A stretch of DNA of 64,000 bases, taken from NCBI RefSeq assembly GCF_000741215.1, contig NZ_JGYX01000007.1, positions 1-64,000 on the forward strand. Reading direction: 5' to 3'. The notes beneath the pieces are model-generated. The model searched no databases. It was given only the letters and a program-made list of their open reading frames with translations, and was not told the origin of the DNA. Shown in pieces: positions 1 through 6,619 of this stretch. Within the stretch, counting starts at the first letter, position 1; each line of letters opens with the position of its first letter. A program made the position numbers and the translations under genes. This stretch comes from Bifidobacterium pullorum subsp. gallinarum. GTDB taxonomy: Bacteria; Actinomycetota; Actinomycetes; Actinomycetales; Bifidobacteriaceae.

Positions 1-414
1 TCCAGGGTCAGCCACAAACACATGGCATGGGCCGCGTCGGCGCTCAAGGCCATATTCGCCATGGAATCCCGGGAATCCGCGTTGGAGAAGGCCGAATGCG
101 TGGCCGCGCAGATGGAATCCACGGGATTGAAGGCCGCGGCCTCATGCCTCAGGGAGGGCGTCGGCGAGGCGACCACCTACCTGCTCGACGAGTATCCCGT
201 CGAGCACCGGCGGCGGATCCGCACGAACAACATGATCGAACGGCTCAACCGGGAGATCCGCCGCAGGACGCGCGTGGTCGGCTCGTTCCCCGACGGCAGG
301 AGCGCGCTCATGCTCGTCTGCGCGCGCATCCGCTACGTCACCGCCAACCAATGGTCCACGCGCCGCTACCTGGACATGTCCCGGCTCGGTGACACCATGC
401 AGTCAACCGACTGA
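1..414 (+). CDS. IS256-family (mutator type) transposase, C-terminal part
   Basis: The reading frame is open from the first base, so this is the 3' part of a gene that starts outside the window; about 137 residues are visible. The C-terminal IS256 signature is clear: NMIERLNREIRRRTRVVGSFP followed by an alanine/leucine-rich helix and a tryptophan, the area that holds the last catalytic glutamate of the DDE triad. The family cuts and pastes its element, usually through a circular intermediate. Whether the upstream half is intact cannot be seen. No terminal inverted repeat could be assigned after the stop codon. The next gene downstream is on the other strand and unrelated. Confidence 0.88.
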   Translation, partial: SRVSHKHMAWAASALKAIFAMESRESALEKAECVAAQMESTGLKAAASCLREGVGEATTYLLDEYPVEHRRRIRTNNMIERLNREIRRRTRVVGSFPDGRSALMLVCARIRYVTANQWSTRRYLDMSRLGDTMQSTD

Positions 415-779
415 AACCGACCCGGCAACGGGCCAGACCGCTTTTGCGCAAGACTTCGGGCACAACCGCGATTTGAAGGAAATCGTTGCATTCCATTCTT
501 TTATTGCATGATTGCATGCATAGATTTCACTCTTTTGTGCATAGATTTCATTCTTTATTGCATCATTGGTCAATGATTCTACAATCATTGATGAAATCGG
601 TTGATTCTTTATATAAAGAACGCCACATCAGTGGGCAGGGAGATTATCTTCGCAGGCTGACGGCGAGCGTGCGCTTCCGTGCTGGCACGGGAGGATGAGT
701 GTGCGTTGCAGTATGTGTTTGGTTGCGAATCAGCAACCCAATGCATACTGCAGCACACAGCAGTGCGTCTCGTGCCCGT
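415..779. other. AT-rich gene-free stretch with short repeats
   Basis: No convincing gene lies here. Base composition changes sharply: positions 480-620 are AT-rich in an otherwise GC-rich window. They contain repeated TGCATAGATTTCA units (about 517 and 538) interleaved with several TTGCAT words, and a perfect 8-bp inverted repeat (571-578 with 583-590, four-base loop). Part of the stretch may be the outer end of the IS element. The rest could be old mobile DNA or the terminator region of the convergent kinase gene. Confidence 0.5.
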
Positions 780-1940
780 TCATCGATCAATCACCGAATC
801 CGCAGCATTGGGGATTCGGATACGGACGATCCACTGTGAATCGGTGTGCTGTACCTCGATATCCCCTTGGGCATCGGAAATTTGTTGTCTGATGCGTTTG
901 AGGCCGGTGTGGAGCGAGGCATCTTGCGGATGTGTGGATGCGCCGTCGATGCCGTTCACCGCGGTGACGGCGATGTGATCATCAATGGTGATGTGCAGGA
1001 AGTATCCGCGCTGTGGGTCCCCGTATTTCATGATATTGCCGTATAGCTCCGGTACGAGTTCGTTGAGCAGGTCGGCTTGCTGCTCGCCGAGGATGGCATC
1101 AGGTCCGTGGTGGATGCTGCTGGTTCCCTGGAACCCGAGTTCGTGCAACTGTCGGTCGTATTGGCGGCAGCAGGCTTCCACCCGTGCCAGACATGCCGCA
1201 TTGTCGGCGTCGGGCGCGGCGGAACGTGGAGACCGCATTGTGTCTGTGGCGGGCTGGGAGTCGGCGGGCGTTGCGCTGTCGAGCAGCCGGATGGCGGTAC
1301 GGGTCTTCTCCAATGCGTCTTGGGCGACTCGGGCAATCTCCCCCTTGGATGACGAAGCTTGGCTCTGCGCGACGTATGAGATATAGACCAGATCGTTGCA
1401 TACCGAGTTATGCAGTTGGGATGCGATTCTGGCATTGCGGGCATGCTGCTGTTGCAGTTCCTTCTGATGCTCCCGCTGACTGTTAGCGAGTTGGCGGTGC
1501 CAGACCTCCTCGATGAGCAGTGCGATGCAGATGGCAGCGAGGACCGATTGGGCTCGGGTGTAATCGACACGACCGGTGTTGATCCAGTCTGCGAGACAAT
1601 TCAATGTGAGTAATGCGATGCCCGCGGCGATTCCCCTCCGGAAGGAAGCCACCGCTAGATAGGCGATACCGGCGATAATCGGAATCGAGGCGTAGTCCGG
1701 TAGGGGAATCCTGGCGATCATTGCGATGCCGGCGATTGCAATGAGGATCCAGGTCACGTGAGGACCGTACATACCCAGCAGTACAGCGAACACGCAGATC
1801 AGGATGGAAACGACGATGGCTGTGCCACTCATCTCGGCATGACGAATGGCGACATATAACAGCAGGGGTAACGTCGCGAGCAGGAACAGCGACGTTCGCG
1901 CGGATACGCGCTGTTTGAGGGAAGCGAGACGTTTATGCAT
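780..1940 (-). CDS. Sensor histidine kinase, NarL-type with degenerate catalytic motifs
   Basis: The protein has 386 residues. The N-terminal 145 residues form about six hydrophobic segments, then a coiled stretch (150-170) leads to the phosphoacceptor area with His177 in RIASQLHNSV. This resembles the HisKA_3 box, but the usual acidic residue after His is Asn. The C-terminal HATPase-like domain has an N-box-like LYGNIMKYGDP near residue 300, a weak D-box (AVNGID) and a final TGLKRIRQQI. It lies 6 bases downstream of the response regulator gene, so the two form an operon. The membrane part lacks a clear extracellular sensor loop, as in kinases that sense envelope or antibiotic stress through a partner transporter. 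ATP binding may be weak. The specific signal is unknown. Confidence 0.8.
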   Translation of the reverse strand: MHKRLASLKQRVSARTSLFLLATLPLLLYVAIRHAEMSGTAIVVSILICVFAVLLGMYGPHVTWILIAIAGIAMIARIPLPDYASIPIIAGIAYLAVASFRRGIAAGIALLTLNCLADWINTGRVDYTRAQSVLAAICIALLIEEVWHRQLANSQREHQKELQQQHARNARIASQLHNSVCNDLVYISYVAQSQASSSKGEIARVAQDALEKTRTAIRLLDSATPADSQPATDTMRSPRSAAPDADNAACLARVEACCRQYDRQLHELGFQGTSSIHHGPDAILGEQQADLLNELVPELYGNIMKYGDPQRGYFLHITIDDHIAVTAVNGIDGASTHPQDASLHTGLKRIRQQISDAQGDIEVQHTDSQWIVRIRIPNAADSVIDR

Positions 1941-1946
1941 CGGCGA

Positions 1947-2612
1947 TCACCCGAACAGGTGAAGCCGTTCGCAGATGGCCACGGCCTCGGTTCGATTCCG
2001 GGCATGAAGCTTGGCAAGGGCGCGTTCTTCGTACGACCGGAGCGTTCCCTTGGATGTCTGCATGAGGTCGGTGATGTCGTTGGTGCTCAGACCTTGTGCG
2101 TAATACCGTAGGGTCTCCAATTCTCTTCTGGATAATCGCGGCGTGGCCGGGACTGTGACGCGAGTATGCGTCTCGGCGTTGACGTCGCCCTTGGCATTGT
2201 CGCCACTGTCGCCATTGCTGCCGGCTTGGTCGGGGATCGGGCGCATCGCGTTCACGATGGCTGCCGGTATCGCCCGGAAGTTGTCCTTGGCTACGATGCC
2301 GAACGGACGCTGTGCAGCGGAAGATGACGTCGGCGTTTGGGGGAACGCCGTGATGCCGACAAACCGTACCGAGGGGGCCATCTGGTGTACGAGTTTGCAC
2401 AGTTCCGCACCGCTCATGCCATCAAGCGCCATATCGGTCAGAAGCACATCGGGACGGCTCGCCGTATCCAGGCAGGATTGAATCGCCACGGCTGAGTCTG
2501 ACACAGCCCACTTGAGGGTGAAAATCGGCTGCTGCAGGACAATGCGTTTCAGCATCTCCAACGAAAGTCGATCGTTGTCCACAACCCCCACGGCAATAGT
2601 CGTTCTCGTCAT
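1947..2612 (-). CDS. LuxR/NarL-family response regulator
   Basis: The 221-residue product has a receiver domain (acidic pocket Asp12/Asp14, phospho-acceptor Asp60 in LLTDMALDG, conserved Lys in IVAKDN near 110), a linker, and a C-terminal LuxR-type helix-turn-helix at about 155-215 (SRRELETLRYYAQGLS, then a recognition helix near TSKGTLRSYEERAL). The start at 2612 was chosen because the receiver fold begins directly after MTRTTIAVGVVDND and AAGG lies upstream; the 35 extra residues of the longest frame do not look like protein. The downstream histidine kinase is its likely partner. The divergent ABC genes at 2739 are the likely target, with control sites expected in 2613-2738. Confidence 0.87.
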   Translation of the reverse strand: MTRTTIAVGVVDNDRLSLEMLKRIVLQQPIFTLKWAVSDSAVAIQSCLDTASRPDVLLTDMALDGMSGAELCKLVHQMAPSVRFVGITAFPQTPTSSSAAQRPFGIVAKDNFRAIPAAIVNAMRPIPDQAGSNGDSGDNAKGDVNAETHTRVTVPATPRLSRRELETLRYYAQGLSTNDITDLMQTSKGTLRSYEERALAKLHARNRTEAVAICERLHLFG

Positions 2613-2738
2613 GAGAACAGCCTTATCCGGTATGTAAGACAAATGCCTGCCGTGGGCGGGCAATGGCTGGTCCGCGTGCGCGAAAGCCTCAAAACTTATG
2701 AGCGGCAATGGCCACAAGACGCAGCAGCAGGAGGCAAT

Positions 2739-3482
2739 GTGCTAAGAAAGACATGCACAGTATCGTTCGTTTTCCTTCGCTCGCAAATGAGACACTTGGT
2801 GCCTTGGACACTGACACTGGCAGTGCCGATTGTGTTGTTCGCGGTGACGTACGGGTTACGGGCCCCAGTCAGCCCTGAGTCAGGTGCCGAGGCAGCGATG
2901 TTCTTTGAAAGCTATGTTGTGGTAACGGGCATATTGAACAATCTGATTCTTCGCTGGGCGCAGATACGGGAATCCGGTGTATTGGTGCAGGTGTCTTATA
3001 TGTGCGGGGCACGGTGCGAGCCGTTGTTCGCCGCCGTACTTGCCGGCGCTGCTCAAACCTCGGCAAGTGGCGCTATCTTCGCGATATTTTGCAGCGCTAC
3101 CGGTTATTGCTCCGGGCTTGATGCGGTGCTGTTGATCGGGGCGACGATGTGGCTCGTCGCGTTACTGTCATGTGTTGCCGTACTGTTCCTGATTCCCAGG
3201 TTTTCCATTACGACCATTTCAGTGTGGGGTTCCATGCTGCTGCTGGCGATGTGGTGCACCGCAGGAGGGATTGGCGGCGGTTCGGGTATGAATGCAATAC
3301 TGACCGTTTGCAATCCCATGCGCTACGCATTGCAGACCTATGCAATGGCATACATGGGGGCGCATGACATGGCGATTCCAATTGCATTGATTGCCGCTCT
3401 AGCGCTGGGAGCGCTGCTGTACTGCGCAATCGGCGGAACTGCTGTCAGATTCGTGAATTCCAGGATGCTGCCGACGCAGTGA
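2739..3482 (+). CDS. ABC-2 type exporter permease-like membrane protein
   Basis: About 247 residues with six hydrophobic segments and no recognisable enzyme motif. The layout (hydrophobic N-terminus, long middle loop with ARCEPLFAAVLAG, C-terminal pair of helices) fits the membrane half of a small ABC exporter, and the next gene, 31 bases downstream, is the matching ATPase. The start is uncertain. A GTG at 2739 has AGGAGG only four bases before it and is preferred; the ATG at 2787 lacks a ribosome site, and the ATG at 2643 adds residues that look non-coding. Divergent orientation to a two-component pair suggests an inducible export or self-protection module, for example against peptide antibiotics. 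Substrate unknown. Confidence 0.68.
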   Translation: MLRKTCTVSFVFLRSQMRHLVPWTLTLAVPIVLFAVTYGLRAPVSPESGAEAAMFFESYVVVTGILNNLILRWAQIRESGVLVQVSYMCGARCEPLFAAVLAGAAQTSASGAIFAIFCSATGYCSGLDAVLLIGATMWLVALLSCVAVLFLIPRFSITTISVWGSMLLLAMWCTAGGIGGGSGMNAILTVCNPMRYALQTYAMAYMGAHDMAIPIALIAALALGALLYCAIGGTAVRFVNSRMLPTQ

Positions 3483-3513
3483 ACAAAAGAGCCATGGTAT
3501 TCAGGGAGGGACC

Positions 3514-4086
3514 ATGAAACTGGAGCATTGTAACTTGGCTTTCCGCGACCACATTGTTTTTGATGATGACACGTTTGTCTTTGCGGATCATCGCCTGAAT
3601 ATTCTTGTGGGCGACAATGGTGCGGGCAAGACCTCACTGCTCAACATATTGGCAGGCGCCGAGGCGAACGCGGCAGATGTGCATACTGCAGGTCTGCCGC
3701 CGGCCGAGTGTGTTGCCTATCAGATGCAGCATCCGGCCTTCTTGGATGGTATCCATGTTGAGGAGATGCTGGCACTATACCGGCTGCACGCCGGGGCGGC
3801 TGTCCGAGAGTACGATGCGCTATCGCAACGATTGCACGGGTTACGTTACAGCATCGTTGATGCATTGTCAGGCGGGGAACGTCGGCTGCTGGCCGTGTAC
3901 GGCGCGATGATCCTCGACCGGAGTCTGTATCTGTTTGATGAGCCGACGAGCGAGCTGGACGAGCATAACGCCGATCTGGTTTTCTCGTTGCTGACCCGAC
4001 TGGCGGGGAGTGGGAAGACCGTCATCGTGGCCACCCATGATCTCGACCGTATCCGCGACTTGGATGCGTGGAAGGTTGATATCTGA
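3514..4086 (+). CDS. Small ABC transporter ATP-binding protein
   Basis: A short (190-residue) but complete nucleotide-binding domain: Walker A GDNGAGKT (33-40), Q-loop region at QMQHPAF (71-76), signature ALSGGE (117-122), Walker B LYLFDEP (138-144) with D-loop SELD, and switch His175 in ATHDLD. Most family members have 210-240 residues; this one lacks the usual C-terminal extension and the helical domain is small. GGAGGG precedes the ATG. It follows the permease gene and forms a two-gene exporter unit that probably needs a dimer of each subunit. A bacteriocin or peptide exporter or immunity pump is the best guess, on context only. Confidence 0.87.
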   Translation: MKLEHCNLAFRDHIVFDDDTFVFADHRLNILVGDNGAGKTSLLNILAGAEANAADVHTAGLPPAECVAYQMQHPAFLDGIHVEEMLALYRLHAGAAVREYDALSQRLHGLRYSIVDALSGGERRLLAVYGAMILDRSLYLFDEPTSELDEHNADLVFSLLTRLAGSGKTVIVATHDLDRIRDLDAWKVDI

Positions 4087-4160
4087 CTCAATAGTAATGA
4101 CGCAGCCTGATATCAACTGCGCTGGCGATACGCTTCTCTCATTTGTGGGGCAGCAACGAT

Positions 4161-4189
4161 GTCGCCGCAACGGGATACGTTGCGGCGAC
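4161..4189. terminator. Hairpin between convergent ABC ATPase and trpS genes
   Basis: A perfect 12-bp stem (4161-4172 with 4178-4189) with a five-base loop lies between the two convergent genes. There is no clear T-tract on either side, so it may stop transcription from both directions only partly. Confidence 0.6.
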
Positions 4190-4247
4190 CAGTCATATTG
4201 CACTTGTGTACGGTTTCACGGCACGGCTGCCGAATGAAGCGGGGATA

Positions 4248-5348
4248 TCAGTACTTCATGCCCATGGCGGCGCGCACCTCGTCAAGGGTCTCCTCGGCGA
4301 TTGCGTTCGCGCGCTTGTTGCCGTCATGCAGGATGTCGCGGATCGCGTCCATATCCTTGGCCAGCTCGACGCGGCGCTCGCGGTGCGGGGCCAGGAACTC
4401 GTTGACCGATTCCGTGACGTACTTCTTCAGCGCGCCGGCGCCGGCATCGTCGATCTCCTCGGCGATTTCCTGCGGGTCGCGGCCGGTCACCAGACCTGCG
4501 GTGGTCAGCAGTGCGGAGACCTGCGGACGGTTGATCGGGTCGAAGGTGATGCGGCGCTCGGAATCGGTCGGGCTCTTCTTGATCAGCTTGGCCGTCTCCT
4601 CGGCGGTGGCACCCAACATGATCGAGTTGCCGTACGACTTGCTCATCTTGCGGCCGTCCAGACCCGGGATCTCCGGTGCCTCGGACAGGATGGCGGCCGG
4701 CTCCGGGAACACCGGATGCTTCTTGGCGTAACGCTCGTTGAACCGGCGGGCGATGGTGCGGGTGATCTCCACATGCGGCAGGTTGTCCTTGCCGATCGGC
4801 ACCACGTTGGCCTTACAGAACAGGATGTCGCATGCCTGATGCACCGGGTAGGTCAGCAGCAGGCCGGTCAGCGCGTGGCCCGAGGCCTCCATCTCCGACT
4901 TGACGGTCGGGTTGCGGTGCAGTTCCGCCTCGGTGACCAGCGAGAGGAACGGCAGCATGAGCTGGTTCTCGGCCGGCACCGCGGAATGCGTGAAGATCAT
5001 GGTCTTGGTCGGGTCGATGCCGGCGGCCATGTAGTCAAGCACCAGGTTGAGCACGTTGTCGTCGATGTGTTCGGTGGTGTCGCGGTCGGTGATGACCTGA
5101 TAGTCCGCGATGATGATGTTCGTGTTCACACCGCGCTCCTGCATGGCCACGCGCTCGCGGATCGAACCGAAGTAGTGGCCCAGGTGCAGACGTCCGGTCG
5201 GTCGGTCGCCGGTCAGCATCGTGAACTTGCCCGGGTTGGCCTCCAATGCGGCCATCGTCTCATCCGAACGCTTCTTGGCGGCGAGGAAGCTGGCGCTCAC
5301 CTCATTGCCGGCCGCGGTGATCTCGGGTTCCACTGTCTCGTTCGTCAT
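4248..5348 (-). CDS. trpS: Tryptophan--tRNA ligase
   Basis: A class I aminoacyl-tRNA synthetase of 366 residues that charges tRNA-Trp with tryptophan. It shows the HIGH-type motif as RLHLGH (53-58), preceded by the TrpRS pattern TGDRPTG (46-52), and the KMSKS loop exactly as KMSKS (234-238). The substrate-pocket segment PVHQACDILFCKANVVPIGKDN (168-189) is typical. It is longer than the common 330-residue bacterial TrpRS, with about 40 extra N-terminal residues. AAGGGA lies upstream of the ATG. It is a single-gene unit divergent from the DUF3073 gene. Confidence 0.97.
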   Translation of the reverse strand: MTNETVEPEITAAGNEVSASFLAAKKRSDETMAALEANPGKFTMLTGDRPTGRLHLGHYFGSIRERVAMQERGVNTNIIIADYQVITDRDTTEHIDDNVLNLVLDYMAAGIDPTKTMIFTHSAVPAENQLMLPFLSLVTEAELHRNPTVKSEMEASGHALTGLLLTYPVHQACDILFCKANVVPIGKDNLPHVEITRTIARRFNERYAKKHPVFPEPAAILSEAPEIPGLDGRKMSKSYGNSIMLGATAEETAKLIKKSPTDSERRITFDPINRPQVSALLTTAGLVTGRDPQEIAEEIDDAGAGALKKYVTESVNEFLAPHRERRVELAKDMDAIRDILHDGNKRANAIAEETLDEVRAAMGMKY

Positions 5349-5481
5349 CTTCGCATCCCTTGCAATAGTCCGGTTTTCGGCTGTTTTTCATCGTAAAAGG
5401 CTGAGCCGACAACGAAAGGGGAAAACTAGTGGTACGCTCTAATGTGATGAATTGAACACACAGTAATCCTCAGGGGGTCAG

Positions 5482-5856
5482 ATGGGCCGCGGACGACAGA
5501 AGGCAAAACAGCAGAAGATAGCCCGAAAGCTCAAGTATCTGACCACTGACACCGATTACGACGAGCTCGCCAAGGAGCTCAGTGCGCAGGAGCCGGGCAC
5601 CGGTTCGGTCGACCCGTTCTCCCATGAGGAAGTCCAGTACGTCCATGATGTGGACGACGATGCCGATGATGCGTACGACGGGGAACCCCCCGCACCGGTT
5701 GACGACGATCTGGACGAGTACGCCAAGTGGGCCGCCGAAGCCGCCGCCAAGGCCACAAGCGGAGAGATGCCCGCGGTGAAGGCCGTGCCGAAGCCGCGTC
5801 CCATCCCGATGCCGATGCCGAGCGCGCTCAAGCCGAAGCCCGCCGCCGGCAAGTAG
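5482..5856 (+). CDS. DUF3073 protein
   Basis: A 124-residue protein that starts with the highly conserved actinobacterial sequence MGRGRQKAKQQKIARKLKY, the hallmark of DUF3073. The first 40 residues are basic, the middle (45-75) very acidic, and the tail rich in proline, lysine and alanine, so most of the protein is likely disordered. Function unknown. The basic start suggests nucleic-acid or ribosome binding, but that is inference. GGGGG precedes the ATG. Confidence 0.9.
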   Translation: MGRGRQKAKQQKIARKLKYLTTDTDYDELAKELSAQEPGTGSVDPFSHEEVQYVHDVDDDADDAYDGEPPAPVDDDLDEYAKWAAEAAAKATSGEMPAVKAVPKPRPIPMPMPSALKPKPAAGK

Positions 5857-5871
5857 TTGGTATCTCCTCCC

Positions 5872-6312
5872 TTACGTCAGCGGCAGCAGGTCGCTCAGGT
5901 CGTCGCGTTCGCCGACGGCGCTGATGCGTCCGGCCGTCTTCTCCTCATCCCATGTGGTGACGCCTGTGGCCAGGCGCAGCCATACCTCCGGGTCGAGTTC
6001 GATGACGTCGGGCGGGGTCAGGTTATGCGGGTCGGAGGCCGGGCCGTCGAGGATCTTGATCGCGCCCCACGGGGCCACGCGCACCTCCACGCCGGGGCCG
6101 GGCGCCTTGCGTTCCAGCAGGTGCAGCGAATAGCGCACCGCCATCGCCCATACTGGGCGCGGCAGGTTCGGTTTCAATGCGAGCCGGAACGCCGTCGCTG
6201 ATGCCTGCGTCCCCGCGCCGTCGAGCATGCTCTCCGCTGCGTCGCGCCACTGGGCGAACGCCGCCCGTCCCTTGTCCAGATCCTGTTCCCGTATCACTGC
6301 CATGCGAGCCAT
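5872..6312 (-). CDS. Sterol carrier (SCP2-like) family protein
   Basis: 146 residues from the ATG at 6312. The pattern RYSLHLLERKAPGPGVEVRVAPWGAIKI followed by PPDVIELDPEVWLRLATG matches the short actinobacterial sterol-carrier family proteins, in which a conserved RhxL-E-x-APG and a PPxVhExdP motif occur. These are thought to bind small hydrophobic ligands; no reaction is known. The start was chosen because GAGG lies four bases upstream and upstream residues look non-coding. It converges on the DUF3073 gene (15-base gap) and is divergent from glgP. Confidence 0.78.
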   Translation of the reverse strand: MARMAVIREQDLDKGRAAFAQWRDAAESMLDGAGTQASATAFRLALKPNLPRPVWAMAVRYSLHLLERKAPGPGVEVRVAPWGAIKILDGPASDPHNLTPPDVIELDPEVWLRLATGVTTWDEEKTAGRISAVGERDDLSDLLPLT

Positions 6313-6402
6313 TGTCCCTCGGGCTGATGACCGTTGACGCCCATTGAAATGTTTCGGGCTTTCGGATTCTATCCAATCTGGAATCTCGCCATATCGGGTA
6401 GA

Positions 6403-6418
6403 GTGTGAGCGATAACAC
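6403..6418. promoter_or_regulatory. LacI-type operator candidate upstream of glgP
   Basis: The 16-bp sequence is an imperfect palindrome centred on CG with matching GTGT/ACAC ends, very close to the classic lac operator half GTGAGCG-ATAACA. LacI-family repressors of starch and maltose genes bind such sites in bifidobacteria (family knowledge). It sits between the divergent SCP2-like gene and glgP, about 200 bases before the glgP start. Confidence 0.45.
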
Positions 6419-6619
6419 CCGCCACATCCCTTGTTTTGGCGGCAATGGAGGCGGTTCGGGCGGGTTTCGGGTCGTCGTTTTTTCAGTAGGGGTCGTGATA
6501 GGCTCGGGGATGAAAACGTATGCAAGAAGTCATGCGCCGTTCATGTTGCGGAAGGACGGAGCGGGCTGACTCAAGGCATAATGTTTCTCGGAGTGTTATC
6601 CGTCAGAGGGAGTCAGATA

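Noticed and set aside
4143..5396. 417-residue frame antisense to trpS
   Set aside because: Same codon-bias shadow; trpS has all class I motifs and a proper start.
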